A DNA stretch of 50,211 bases, taken from contig NZ_BSDJ01000045.1 of assembly GCF_027925525.1 (NCBI RefSeq), positions 1-50,211 on the forward strand, read 5' to 3'. The notes beneath the pieces were generated by a model that saw nothing but the letters and a program-made list of their open reading frames with translations, made no database searches and had not been told where the DNA came from. Positions 8,658 through 17,208 of this stretch are shown here, in pieces. The translations under genes and the position numbers were made by a program. How positions within the stretch are numbered: position 1 is the first letter of the stretch; the number at the start of each line of letters is the position of its first letter. This DNA is from Paenibacillus tyrphae (lineage in GTDB: Bacteria > Bacillota > Bacilli > Paenibacillales > NBRC-103111).

Positions 8658-9593
8658 ATGAAATCCACACGATGGTTGTGGCGGACCGTCGGCTTTGCCG
8701 CGATGTTATCGACGGTGCTATGCGCTGTCGGATTCGCCTATGGCATCAATCAGATTATTTTTCCGAAGCCCGCTGCGCGCGACGCAGCAGAAGCCCCGCA
8801 GCAGCCCGCTGCGAAACCGAAGACGGACAACTGGGAAGCGAAGGATCAGATCCGAATCGTGGCGCTAGGAGATTCGCTGAGCGCAGGCACCGGCGATTTG
8901 TCCGGCAAAGGCTATGTCGGCGACGTAAGGGACAAGCTGGAGAAGCAGCTAGGCAAGCCGGTGTTCGTCTATAATAATTTTGCGATTCCGGGCTATCGGA
9001 CGGCCGATGTGCTCAAGGATTGGGACAAGAAAGCCGACATCGCCAAGTCGCTTGCCGATGCGGATCTGGTGCTGCTTACGATCGGGGGCAATGATTTGTT
9101 CCAAGGCGGCGCGGGCATCTTTAGTTCGGGCGACGGCAGTAACAGCACAACCGGGGCAGATTCTTCGAAGTCGCAGACGTCCCAAAGCATCCAAGGCGCC
9201 GAAGCGCCGAAAAGCACCCCAGGCTCGCCGGATCAGGAGGCCGGAGCGGGCTTTAACCCGAAAGCGGCGGCCGAGCGTATCCCGGACGCATTGAAGAGTC
9301 TGGAGCAAATTTTCGACCGGGTCAGCAAGGCGAGCCCGCATGCGCGAATTTTTTACGTCGGCCTGTACCATCCGTTCCTCGATCTGGACCCTCAGCGCGA
9401 AGGGGCTCCGGTCATTCAGCAGTGGAACGCGGCGGCGTTTGATTTGGCGAACCGGTACTCGAACATCACAGTGGTGCCGACGTACGATTTGTTCCAGCTG
9501 AATTTGAACAAGTATTTGTATACGGACCATTTTCATCCGAATCAGGACGGCTACGAACGGATCGCGGAGCGGATCGTCGAAACTTTGAAATAG
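8658..9593 (+). CDS. Membrane-anchored SGNH/GDSL hydrolase
   Basis: This 311-residue protein has an N-terminal hydrophobic segment (about residues 10-32) and a catalytic SGNH fold outside the membrane. Block I (GDSLSAGTGD, nucleophile Ser73), block III (IGGNDLF) and block V (DHFHPN, Asp290 and His293) are intact. A Ser/Gly/Gln-rich insert (about residues 155-200) interrupts the fold and is probably a flexible loop. Such enzymes hydrolyse or transfer acyl esters, often on lipids or wall polymers. The start has GGGGGAG six bases upstream. An ABC exporter pair follows 18 bases after the stop, which suggests one transcript and perhaps a shared envelope function. Confidence 0.84.
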   Translation: MKSTRWLWRTVGFAAMLSTVLCAVGFAYGINQIIFPKPAARDAAEAPQQPAAKPKTDNWEAKDQIRIVALGDSLSAGTGDLSGKGYVGDVRDKLEKQLGKPVFVYNNFAIPGYRTADVLKDWDKKADIAKSLADADLVLLTIGGNDLFQGGAGIFSSGDGSNSTTGADSSKSQTSQSIQGAEAPKSTPGSPDQEAGAGFNPKAAAERIPDALKSLEQIFDRVSKASPHARIFYVGLYHPFLDLDPQREGAPVIQQWNAAAFDLANRYSNITVVPTYDLFQLNLNKYLYTDHFHPNQDGYERIAERIVETLK

Positions 9594-9611
9594 CGGGGAG
9601 GACGGAAGCGC

Positions 9612-10589
9612 ATGGCTCAGGCCGGAGAACAGCATCGGAAAGGCAGAGACGCGGACATTGTTCTGGCGGTCGATAACGTTAAGAAAATGATAGGCAAGCG
9701 GCTGATCATCAAAGGCATTTCGTTCGACGTGCGCGCCGGGGAAATCTTCGGCTTTCTCGGACCGAACGGCTCGGGAAAAACGACGACGATCCGCATGCTG
9801 GTGGACTTGATCAAGCCGACGGAAGGCTCGATCCGCATCTGCGGCTTCGACGTACAAAGGGAACATAACGAAGCACTGCAGTACGTCGGCTGTATCGTGG
9901 AAAATCCGGAGCTGTATTCGTACCTCAGTGGCTGGGAAAACCTGGAGCATTTTGCCCGCATGCTGCCGGGCGTGGGGGAGAATCGCATCCGCGAAGTGGT
10001 GGACATCGTCGGCATGGATGCGCGCATCCACGATAAAGTCAAGACGTACTCGCTGGGCATGCGGCAGCGTCTGGGCATCGCCCAAGCGCTTCTGAACGAT
10101 CCGAAGCTGCTCATTTTGGACGAGCCGACCAACGGTCTCGATCCGCAAGGGATCAAGGAGCTGCGGGAATTTATCCGCCAATTGGCCGAGACCGGGCTCA
10201 GTCTGTTTATTTCCAGCCATCTGCTCAGCGAAATTCAGCAAATGTGTGACCGGGTTGCCATAATAAGCCACGGCGAGGTCATTACGGTCGGCGAGGTATC
10301 GTCGCTTGTGGACGAATCCGTCAGCACGGTCGTCTGGAGCGTGCTTCCCACGGAGACGGCGCTAAAAGTTCTGCAATCGCATCTGGAGGTTCAGTCGGTC
10401 TCATTCGCGGATGAGTCCGGAACGGAGACAGGGGTGCCACGGCTGGTTGCCCTGCAAAATCCGGAGGCGATTCCAGAGCTGTCGAGGCAGCTTATGGAAG
10501 CGGGCGTTGCGCTCCACGGCATCGAAATCAAGCTTCCGACTCTGGAAGATTTATTCCTGAAGCTGACGGAGGGTGAGCGCATTGGTTAG
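9612..10589 (+). CDS. ABC-2 type exporter, ATP-binding subunit
   Basis: This 325-residue soluble ATPase has a Walker A (GPNGSGKTT), a signature-like YSLGMRQRLG and a Walker B (LLILDEPTNGLD), followed by an H-loop (ISSHLLSE). A C-terminal domain of about 80 residues follows, as in BcrA/YxlF-like exporters. It energises the permease encoded immediately downstream, whose start lies inside the end of this gene. Bacitracin resistance, lipid or gliding-type transport are family options, and none is supported by the sequence here. The start has GGGGAGGA upstream. Confidence 0.87.
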   Translation: MAQAGEQHRKGRDADIVLAVDNVKKMIGKRLIIKGISFDVRAGEIFGFLGPNGSGKTTTIRMLVDLIKPTEGSIRICGFDVQREHNEALQYVGCIVENPELYSYLSGWENLEHFARMLPGVGENRIREVVDIVGMDARIHDKVKTYSLGMRQRLGIAQALLNDPKLLILDEPTNGLDPQGIKELREFIRQLAETGLSLFISSHLLSEIQQMCDRVAIISHGEVITVGEVSSLVDESVSTVVWSVLPTETALKVLQSHLEVQSVSFADESGTETGVPRLVALQNPEAIPELSRQLMEAGVALHGIEIKLPTLEDLFLKLTEGERIG

Positions 10590-11574
10590 TTTGTATCCGC
10601 TGGTCAAGAACGAGTGCATCAAAATGATCAAAAAAAAGCGGCTGCTCGTCGTGCTGCTTATTTTGGCCGCGATCATTCCGATGTTCACGTATGCGCAGAT
10701 GAAGGTGGCGGAGAGCAACCGGAAGCAGTTCGGAACGACCGACTGGCGGGTCGAGCAGCGGCAGAAGATTGTGGACTATACCCGCAGTCTCAGCAGCGGA
10801 CGCGTGCCCGAGGAATGGAAGCAGTGGCGCCGCGTCGAAGTGAAGCTGGCCCAGTACTATCTGGATAAAGATGTGAATCCGGCCGAGCCGAACGGGGTAA
10901 CCTTTACAAGAGAGTTTGTCAAAAATGCGGTAAATCTGTTCATTCCTCTCATGGTTATGGTCGTTGCTGCCGATATGGTATCCGGGGAGCATACGACAGG
11001 GACGATCAAGCTGCTGCTGACGCGACCGGTGCAGCGCTGGAAAATCCTCTTGAGCAAGCTGCTGAGCCTGATTTTGTTCACTTCGTTTATCGTTATTGCG
11101 ACAGCCATTTTATGCTATCTTATTTCCGGCGTCGTGTTCGGCTACGGAGGCTGGGACATGCCGGTGTTCTTCGGGTTTCAGGCGAAGGGGACGGAAGTAG
11201 ACTTTTCGTTCGTCCGTCCGGTGGACAATTGGCTGTACCTGATCATGGAATTGGGGCTTGTCTGGTATGCGGCGCTCGTCGTCGCGGTGATGACGCTGAT
11301 GATCTCGGTGCTCGTGCGCAGCACGGCAGCGGGCATGGGCATCATGCTGGCGCTGCTCATCTCGGGCACGATCTTGACGAATATGGTCTCTTCCTGGGAG
11401 GCGGCCAAATATTTGTTCATGGTCAACTTGAACTTGACGACGTATCTCAGCGGGACGCTTCCGCCCATCAAAGGCATGGATTTGCCGTTCTCCTTGGCGG
11501 TGTTGACCGTATGGGGAATCGCGTCGGTGATCGTCTCGTTTGCGGTATTCACGAAAAAAGATGTATTGAACTAA
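10582..11574 (+). CDS. ABC-2 type exporter, permease subunit
   Basis: This 330-residue integral membrane protein has about six hydrophobic helices and a large extracytoplasmic loop after the first helix (about residues 45-105). The conserved ADMVSGEHTTGTIKLLLTRP segment marks the ABC-2 family. TTG 10582 is chosen because GGAGG (10568-10572) is nine bases upstream; the in-frame GTG 10573 abuts that site. The gene overlaps the ATPase by eight bases, so the two are coupled. The parE promoter -35 is embedded in its last codons. Confidence 0.82.
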   Translation: MVSLYPLVKNECIKMIKKKRLLVVLLILAAIIPMFTYAQMKVAESNRKQFGTTDWRVEQRQKIVDYTRSLSSGRVPEEWKQWRRVEVKLAQYYLDKDVNPAEPNGVTFTREFVKNAVNLFIPLMVMVVAADMVSGEHTTGTIKLLLTRPVQRWKILLSKLLSLILFTSFIVIATAILCYLISGVVFGYGGWDMPVFFGFQAKGTEVDFSFVRPVDNWLYLIMELGLVWYAALVVAVMTLMISVLVRSTAAGMGIMLALLISGTILTNMVSSWEAAKYLFMVNLNLTTYLSGTLPPIKGMDLPFSLAVLTVWGIASVIVSFAVFTKKDVLN

Positions 11575-11593
11575 TCCGTTCAAATGTTATAAT
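11566..11593 (+). promoter_or_regulatory. Promoter for parE-parC
   Basis: TTGAAC (11566-11571), a 16-base spacer and TATAAT (11588-11593), with TGT before the -10 (extended -10). The -35 lies within the end of the preceding permease gene. Confidence 0.75.
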
Positions 11594-11628
11594 GTTGCGG
11601 AGACATAGGTGTTTTTAGGGAGGCTGCG

Positions 11629-13602
11629 ATGGCGGATCAACTCGATTTGTTAGGAAAAACGACAGCAGCGCCGGCGGACTACGGTGCAGACGATATCCAG
11701 GTGCTCGAAGGACTGGTAGCGGTACGCAAGCGGCCGGGGATGTATATCGGCAGTACCAGCACGTCCGGGCTTCACCATCTGATCTGGGAAATCGTCGATA
11801 ACGCCGTGGATGAGCACTTGGCCAAGCATTGTTCGCAAATCGACGTGACGATCCATAAGGATCAGTCCGTTACGGTGTGCGACAATGGCCGCGGTATTCC
11901 GACCGGCATGCACAAAACGGGGATTCCCACACCGCAGGTGGTGTTTACGATGCTTCATGCCGGGGGTAAGTTCGGCGGCGGGGGATATAAAAAGTCCGGC
12001 GGCTTGCACGGCGTAGGCGCTTCCGTGACGAATGCGCTGTCCGAATGGCTTGAAGTGGAAATTTACCGCGAAGGCAAAACACACCGCCAGCGGTTTGAAT
12101 ATTGGGTGGACGAACAAGGCAAGGAGCACGTCGGAGAGCCGGTCACCGGCCTGGAAGTGATCGGTACGACGCGCAAAAGCGGAACGAAGGTAACGTTCAA
12201 ACCCGACAAGCGCGTCTTTCAGGGCGGAACGACGATCAATTTCGACACGCTTTACGAGCGGCTGCAAGAAATCGCCTTTTTGAACTCGGGGCTGAAGGTT
12301 ACGCTGACCGATCAGCGTGCGGATAAGCAGGAGGAGTTCCAATACGAAGGCGGCGCCAGCCAGTTCGTGCAGTTCTTGAACGAGGAAAAAACGGTGCTGC
12401 ACGACGTCATTCACTTTGTAGCGGAGAAGGACGAAATCGAAGTCGAAGTGGCGATGCAGTATAACGACGGCTACACGGAGACGATCGTGTCCTTCGTCAA
12501 CTCGATTCCGACGCGCGGCGGAGGAACGCACGAAACGGGCTTCAAAACCGCCTATACCCGCGTCATGAACGACTATGCGCGCAAGAACGGGATGCTCAAG
12601 GAAAAGGAGAAAAACCTGGACGGGCAGGACCTGCGCGAAGGCATGATGGCGGTCATCAACATCAAGATGGGCGAGGTCGAATTCGTCGGCCAGACGAAGG
12701 ACCAGCTCGGTAGCGCTTCGGCGCGGAGCGCGGTCGATTCGGTCGTCTCCGATAAAATGGCGGTATTCCTCGAAGAAAATCCGCAAGTCGCGCAGATGAT
12801 CATGAAGAAGGCGATCCAGTCGGCCAAAGCGCGCGAGGCGGCGAGAAAGGCGCGGGAAGAGGTGCGCAGCGGCAAGAAGGGCAAGAGCGAAAGCTCGAAC
12901 CTTGGCGGCAAGCTGACACCGGCGCAATCGAAGGACTACACCCGCAACGAGTTGTTCATCGTCGAAGGCGATTCCGCGGGCGGGTCGGCGAAGCAGGGGC
13001 GCGATTCGAAGCATCAGGCGATTTTGCCGCTTAAGGGCAAGCCGATGAACCCGGAGAAAGCCAAGCTGCTCGATATTATGAAAAATGACGAATATAAGGC
13101 GATCATCGCCGCCATCGGCGCAGGGGTCGGCCCAGAATTCGACGAGTCGGAAAGCAATTATGCGAAAATTATCATTATGACCGATGCCGATACCGACGGC
13201 GCGCATATTCAGGTGCTGCTTCTTACGTTCTTCTACCGGTACATGAAGCCGCTCATCGACGCGGGCAAGGTGTATATCGCCCAGCCGCCGCTCTTTAAGG
13301 TGACGAAAAAAGCCGGCAAAAACAGCACGGTCCGTTACGCTTGGACCGACGAGCAGCTGCACGCGCTGACCAAGGAGCTCGGCAAAAACATCGAGCTGCA
13401 GCGTTATAAAGGACTCGGTGAGATGAACCCCGACCAGCTCTGGGAAACGACGATGGACCCGGCCACGCGCACGCTGCTGCAGGTGCAGATCGAAGATGCG
13501 GCCAAAGCCGAGCGGCGCGTATCTACACTGATGGGGGATAAAGTCGATCCGCGGAAGCGGTGGATCATCGAGAACGTGGACTTCACGGAATTTGAAGAAT
13601 AA
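11629..13602 (+). CDS. parE: DNA topoisomerase IV subunit B
   Basis: This 657-residue ATPase subunit powers DNA strand passage for chromosome decatenation. The GHKL ATP site (EIVDNAVDEH, DNGRGIPTG, GGLHGVGASV), the transducer region and the TOPRIM domain (EGDSAGGSAKQGRD, DADTDGAH) are all present. Length and the pairing with a ParC-like subunit fifteen bases downstream favour ParE over GyrB. The ATG follows GGGAGG. This is a housekeeping gene and likely essential. Confidence 0.93.
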   Translation: MADQLDLLGKTTAAPADYGADDIQVLEGLVAVRKRPGMYIGSTSTSGLHHLIWEIVDNAVDEHLAKHCSQIDVTIHKDQSVTVCDNGRGIPTGMHKTGIPTPQVVFTMLHAGGKFGGGGYKKSGGLHGVGASVTNALSEWLEVEIYREGKTHRQRFEYWVDEQGKEHVGEPVTGLEVIGTTRKSGTKVTFKPDKRVFQGGTTINFDTLYERLQEIAFLNSGLKVTLTDQRADKQEEFQYEGGASQFVQFLNEEKTVLHDVIHFVAEKDEIEVEVAMQYNDGYTETIVSFVNSIPTRGGGTHETGFKTAYTRVMNDYARKNGMLKEKEKNLDGQDLREGMMAVINIKMGEVEFVGQTKDQLGSASARSAVDSVVSDKMAVFLEENPQVAQMIMKKAIQSAKAREAARKAREEVRSGKKGKSESSNLGGKLTPAQSKDYTRNELFIVEGDSAGGSAKQGRDSKHQAILPLKGKPMNPEKAKLLDIMKNDEYKAIIAAIGAGVGPEFDESESNYAKIIIMTDADTDGAHIQVLLLTFFYRYMKPLIDAGKVYIAQPPLFKVTKKAGKNSTVRYAWTDEQLHALTKELGKNIELQRYKGLGEMNPDQLWETTMDPATRTLLQVQIEDAAKAERRVSTLMGDKVDPRKRWIIENVDFTEFEE

Positions 13603-13616
13603 ACGGGGGGCCTTTT

Positions 13617-16052
13617 GTGAGTATCTCGGAAAATTTTTTGCCGGCCTTTCTGGAAGAGGTTGTAGGCGACCGGTTTGGCCGGTATTCCAAATATATTATT
13701 CAAGACCGCGCGATCCCGGACGTGCGGGATGGCTTAAAGCCGGTGCAGCGGCGTATTCTGTACGCCATGTACGATTCTGGGAACACGCCGGATAAGCCGT
13801 ACCGCAAATCGGCGAAAACGGTCGGGGATGTAATGGGTAATTATCATCCGCACGGCGACGCCTCGATTTACGAAGGCATGGTGCGGATGGCGCAGCCTTG
13901 GAAAATGAGTCATGTCTTGGTTGACGGCCATGGCAACTGGGGCTCGATGGACGACGACCCGCCGGCTGCGATGCGGTATACCGAAGCGCGGTTATCCGAA
14001 ATCGCCATGGAGCTGCTGCGGGACATCGAGAAGCGGACGGTCCAGTTCAAGGACAACTTCGACAATACGACGAAAGAGCCGGTCGTGCTTCCTTCGCGGT
14101 TTCCGAATTTGCTCGTCAACGGCGTCAGCGGCATCTCGTCCGGGTTTGCGACGGAAATTCCGCCGCACAGCCTGCGCGAGGTAGTCAATGCTTGCATTGC
14201 GTTGATCGATAAGCCCGACAGCACGCTGGAGGAATTGATGGGCACCATCAAAGGCCCGGATTTTCCGACCGGCGGCATTATTATGGGCTCGGAAGGGATA
14301 CGCGACGCGTACCGGACCGGCCGGGGCCGCATCTACGTGCGGGCGCGCACGGCCATTGAGGACCTGCGTGGCGGGCGCCAGCAGATCGTCATTACCGAAA
14401 TTCCTTATCAAGTCGTGAAATCCCGCCTGGTAACGGCGATGGAAAATATTCGTCTGGAGAAAAAAATCGAAGGCATTGCGGAGGTTCGCGACGAAAGCGG
14501 CCGCGAGGGTCTTCGTATTGTCGTCGAGTTGAAAAAGGACGCAGATGCGCAGGGAATCCTGGCGTATTTGTTTAAGAAAACCGACCTGCAGGTAGCCTAT
14601 AATTTCAACATGGTCGCCATCGTCAACAAGACGCCGAAGCAGCTCGGGCTGCGGGATATGCTGGAGGCCTACATCGACCACCAGAAAGAAGTGGTCACCC
14701 ACCGCTCGCGATTCGAGCTGGAGAAGGCGGAAGACCGCGCCCATGTGCTCGAAGGGCTGGTTAAGGCGCTCAACATTCTGGACGAGGTTATCGCCGCGAT
14801 CAAAGCGTCGAAAAACCGTCAGGACGCCCAGAACAACCTCGTCGCCAAGTTCGGCTTCACCGAACGGCAAGCCGATGCGATTTTGACCTTGCAGCTGTAT
14901 CGCTTGACGAATCTGGAGATTCATTCTTTGGAAAAAGAATGGAAGGACGTTCAGAAAACGATCGCGTACCTGAAAGGGATTCTTGGCAGCGAGAAGAAGC
15001 TTCTGGCTGTCATTAAGGATGAAATATCGCAAATCCGCGATAAGTACGGCATCGACCGCCGATCGGACATCCAGGACGAAGTGGAAGAGCTTAAAGTCAA
15101 TCTGGAAGTCATGGTGACGGCCGAAGACGTCTTCGTTACGCTTTCCAGCGAAGGCTATATTAAACGTACGGGCAAGCTCTCGTTTATCCGCTCCGGCGGC
15201 GAGATTGACAAGACGGGACTGAAGGAAGGCGACTACCTTCGCTATCTGCTCGATGTCAATACGTTGGAGAGCCTGCTTATTTTCACGCAGAAAGGGCAAT
15301 ACTTCCTGCTGCCGGTGCATCAAATTCCGGAGTACAAATGGAAGGAGAACGGCACTGCCATCGTCAACGTCATTCCGATTTCCAAAGACGACCGCATTAT
15401 TCACGTGCTGCCGGTCAAGGATTTCGAGGAGCCGGGCAAGTCGCTCGTGTTCGTGACGCGCAAAGGGCAGGTCAAACGGACCGAGCTGAAGGAATATTTT
15501 ACGAACCGTTCGACCGGGATCGTCGCTTGCAAAGTGGGCGATCAGGACGCGGTGATCAATGTCTTGCTTAGCACGGGCTCAAAGGAGCTGCTGCTGGTGA
15601 CGAAGCAGGGGATGGCCATTCGCTTCAAGGAGGACGAAGTGAATCCGATGGGACGCGCCGCTGCCGGGGTTCGCGGCATTCAGATTAAGGATGATGATGA
15701 AGTCGTGGCTGCGGATTGGATCGACGGGGACGAAGGAGAAGTCGTCGTCATGACGGAGCTTGGGTATGCGAAGCGTTCGCTCGTCGCGGATTATCCCGTT
15801 CAGGGACGCGGGGGCAAAGGAATTATTACGTTCGAATTCAAGGAGGGCAAGCGGGTAAAGCCGAACGGATCGGAGCTGAAAGGCGCTTTTGTTGTTAAAG
15901 AGCCGTTCGACCTGACCGCCATCCTCAGTACGGGCGGAAGAGTGACGTTCTCGACCGAGCAGACGCCGATCGATGACCGCAAATCTACAGGGAAATACGT
16001 CGTACCGGCCAATAAGAACGAAACGGTAACGGATATTTTGAAAATCACTTAA
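13617..16052 (+). CDS. parC: DNA topoisomerase IV subunit A
   Basis: This 811-residue cleavage subunit carries the active-site Tyr121 (AAMRYTEARL). The tower and coiled-coil region and C-terminal beta-pinwheel follow, the latter with a GyrA-box-like QGRGGKG. The segment LQLYRLTNLEIHSLEKEWK and the NLEVMVTAEDVFVT stretch match ParC rather than GyrA. In the quinolone-resistance region the motif is HPHGDASIYEG: the residue after Asp is Ala82 where S. aureus and E. coli ParC have Ser80. GTG 13617 follows GGGGGG. The stop TAA overlaps the stop of the minus-strand gene that follows. Confidence 0.92.
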   Translation: MSISENFLPAFLEEVVGDRFGRYSKYIIQDRAIPDVRDGLKPVQRRILYAMYDSGNTPDKPYRKSAKTVGDVMGNYHPHGDASIYEGMVRMAQPWKMSHVLVDGHGNWGSMDDDPPAAMRYTEARLSEIAMELLRDIEKRTVQFKDNFDNTTKEPVVLPSRFPNLLVNGVSGISSGFATEIPPHSLREVVNACIALIDKPDSTLEELMGTIKGPDFPTGGIIMGSEGIRDAYRTGRGRIYVRARTAIEDLRGGRQQIVITEIPYQVVKSRLVTAMENIRLEKKIEGIAEVRDESGREGLRIVVELKKDADAQGILAYLFKKTDLQVAYNFNMVAIVNKTPKQLGLRDMLEAYIDHQKEVVTHRSRFELEKAEDRAHVLEGLVKALNILDEVIAAIKASKNRQDAQNNLVAKFGFTERQADAILTLQLYRLTNLEIHSLEKEWKDVQKTIAYLKGILGSEKKLLAVIKDEISQIRDKYGIDRRSDIQDEVEELKVNLEVMVTAEDVFVTLSSEGYIKRTGKLSFIRSGGEIDKTGLKEGDYLRYLLDVNTLESLLIFTQKGQYFLLPVHQIPEYKWKENGTAIVNVIPISKDDRIIHVLPVKDFEEPGKSLVFVTRKGQVKRTELKEYFTNRSTGIVACKVGDQDAVINVLLSTGSKELLLVTKQGMAIRFKEDEVNPMGRAAAGVRGIQIKDDDEVVAADWIDGDEGEVVVMTELGYAKRSLVADYPVQGRGGKGIITFEFKEGKRVKPNGSELKGAFVVKEPFDLTAILSTGGRVTFSTEQTPIDDRKSTGKYVVPANKNETVTDILKIT

Positions 16053-16216
16053 TCATAGCTGGTGTACTGCGGCTCAAGCTTTTCGAGCAGTTCCAGCATC
16101 AATTGCAGAACGGCCCATACCGGCATCGAATCGTCCAGCTTTTCGAGCCAGTTTGGGTCGTTTATGATTCCTTTCGTCAATGCGGTTTCTCCGATTTTGC
16201 GCTTCCAGTCTTCCAT
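16049..16216 (-). CDS. Small conserved-looking protein of 55 residues, unknown function
   Basis: The start at 16216 has AAGGAG seven bases upstream on the minus strand. The product is soluble and amphipathic, beginning MEDWKRKIGETALTKGIIND and ending in a Leu/Glu-rich helix (LQLMLELLEKLE). No domain is recognised. It is convergent with parC, and the two stop codons share bases 16050-16051. Support comes from the ribosome binding site and natural-looking composition. No function is assigned. Confidence 0.6.
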   Translation of the reverse strand: MEDWKRKIGETALTKGIINDPNWLEKLDDSMPVWAVLQLMLELLEKLEPQYTSYD

Positions 16217-16286
16217 TCTTCCACTCCTTGTCTTCCATGGATTGACAAGCTCCGCGTATAGGCGAACGTCCCATGTGCAGTATATG

Positions 16287-16371
16287 TTGAACTCCGTCAA
16301 AAGGTACCCGATTTTATCGTTTTATGTCCTAAAATATTTATGGGATTAACCTTTAAAAAGACGGAGGTCAA
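16287..16371. repeat. Inverted pair of TTGAxCTCCGTC boxes flanking the marR promoter
   Basis: The left arm TTGAACTCCGTC (16287-16298) and right arm GACGGAGGTCAA (16360-16371) are inverted copies matching at 11 of 12 bases, about 73 bp centre to centre. The left copy is itself quasi-palindromic (TTGA, six bases, TCAA). The right copy lies between the -35 and -10 of the marR promoter, as expected for an autoregulatory operator. Confidence 0.55.
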
Positions 16372-16380
16372 TGCTATAAT
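16352..16380 (+). promoter_or_regulatory. Promoter for the MarR regulator
   Basis: TTTAAA (16352-16357), a 17-base spacer and TATAAT (16375-16380), with TGC giving an extended -10. One arm of the inverted repeat lies in the spacer. Confidence 0.65.
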
Positions 16381-16414
16381 TAGGAAAAAGATTGGTTTTT
16401 CGGGAGTGATGATT

Positions 16415-16828
16415 GTGATAACTCAGGAATTTGCCAAGCTGTGGTGGAAATTGTCCAAAGATTTGCGCACGCATATGGAAACGGAGCTTGCTCCGACGCT
16501 GACGGAAGGACAGCTTACGGTGCTCGAAAGGCTGCTGGCCTCCGAGCAGGACCGGATGAAGCCTTCGGATTTCATCGAGTATTTGGCGACGACGCCCGCG
16601 GCGATTACGACGCTGCTTGACCGGATGGAAAAGAGCGGGTTAATTGCAAGAGAGCGGGACGAGAAGGACCGCCGTATCGTGTGGGTATTGGTAACGGAGA
16701 AGGGGCGCTTCGAATGCGAACGCGGCGTGCAAATCCGCGAACGGTTTTTGCAGCAATATTTGAGCCGAATTTCCTCGCACAATCAGCAATTGCTCGTATA
16801 TCTGCTGGGCAAGGTTGCCAATGCTTAG
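16415..16828 (+). CDS. MarR-family transcriptional regulator
   Basis: This 137-residue winged helix-turn-helix protein dimerises and binds palindromic DNA, usually releasing it on binding a small ligand. The recognition region (LATTPAAITTLLDRMEKSGL) and wing (ERDEKDRRIVWVLVTEKG) are clear. GTG 16415 is preferred because GGGAG (16402-16406) sits eight bases upstream; ATG 16409 is in frame but only two bases from that site. It stands alone, with no co-transcribed efflux pump. The matching boxes in its own promoter suggest autoregulation. Confidence 0.85.
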   Translation: MITQEFAKLWWKLSKDLRTHMETELAPTLTEGQLTVLERLLASEQDRMKPSDFIEYLATTPAAITTLLDRMEKSGLIARERDEKDRRIVWVLVTEKGRFECERGVQIRERFLQQYLSRISSHNQQLLVYLLGKVANA

Positions 16829-16859
16829 CGTTTTCGCAAAGTAAAAATACGAAAATATG

Positions 16860-16888
16860 TTCTCATTTGTCATGGTGTATGGTATAAT
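16860..16888 (+). promoter_or_regulatory. Promoter for the holin-like toxin mRNA
   Basis: TTCTCA (16860-16865), a 17-base spacer and TATAAT (16883-16888) preceded by TGG (extended -10). It predicts a leader of about 85 bases before the toxin ATG. Confidence 0.65.
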
Positions 16889-16979
16889 GTGGATGCAATA
16901 GGGAAAGGCACTCAAGGACGGTTGGCACACCCCTGCCATTGATGGGTTCGCATCAGCGAATCCGGAAGGAGGTGATGCC

Positions 16980-17063
16980 ATGGAAGTAAAGGATGCCGTA
17001 ACGTTGATGTTCATGTTCGGCATGTTTATTCTCGCTTTACTTTCCTACTTAAAAAAGAAGTAG
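16980..17063 (+). CDS. Holin-like type I toxin peptide (27 residues)
   Basis: The peptide reads MEVKDAVTLMFMFGMF then ILALLSYLKKK: a short polar start, one hydrophobic helix and a lysine tail, as in the putative holin-like toxin (Hol-Tox) peptides of Bacilli. Such peptides act on the cytoplasmic membrane. AAGGAGGTGA directly before the ATG is an almost perfect anti-16S match, so translation would be strong if not masked. Masking elements are visible. A hairpin (arms near 16944-16951 and 16956-16963) lies just upstream. GCATCA (16950-16955) can pair with TGATGC (16973-16978), and ACCTCC (17064-17069), just after the stop, can pair with GGAGGT (16968-16973). A convergent antisense RNA overlaps the 3' end. 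Function is inferred by analogy with TxpA/RatA and BsrG/SR4. Confidence 0.7.
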   Translation: MEVKDAVTLMFMFGMFILALLSYLKKK

Positions 17064-17208
17064 ACCTCCCTTGAGCCTTGGAACCCGAGAGGTCTACCGC
17101 TTGGTTATTCCTTGCGCCGATCGCCTTGAGGGCAATCTATTGTAGCGAGGTCGCGGATGCTGGAACATTCGCGGCCTTTCTGGTTTGCAGGCAATAACTT
17201 TTTTTGTA
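17050..17208 (-). ncRNA. Candidate antisense antitoxin RNA opposite the toxin 3' end
   Basis: On the minus strand an extended -10 (TGG then TATGAT, 17219-17214) could start an RNA near 17208. A second -10-like TACAAT lies at 17144-17139. Read leftward, a perfect 8-bp hairpin (arms at 17089-17096 and 17061-17068) is followed by CTTCTTTTTT, a good intrinsic terminator that uses the toxin's lysine codons. The RNA would be about 160 bases (or 80 from the second site) and complementary to the 3' end and 3' UTR of the toxin mRNA. The -35 elements are weak, so the promoter is the least certain part. Confidence 0.5.
17149..17183 (+). terminator. Possible terminator of the toxin mRNA
   Basis: An 11-pair stem with wobbles (17149-17159 with 17166-17176) and loop CTGGAA is followed by a modest T-rich stretch. 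It would end the toxin mRNA inside the antisense gene, leaving a long 3' overlap. The U-tract is weak. Confidence 0.35.

Noticed and set aside
11650..13362. Long open frame of 570 codons antisense to parE
   Set aside because: It is a shadow of parE, with a composition rich in Arg, His and Leu and no ribosome binding site. The plus strand has full GHKL and TOPRIM motifs.
11629..16052. DNA gyrase (gyrB-gyrA) instead of topoisomerase IV
   Set aside because: The ParC-type LQLYRLTN and NLEVMVTAEDV segments, the degenerate GyrA-box and the gene order favour parE-parC.
16980..17063. A phage holin
   Set aside because: No lysin, portal or other phage gene is near, and 27 residues with one helix fits a type I toxin better.
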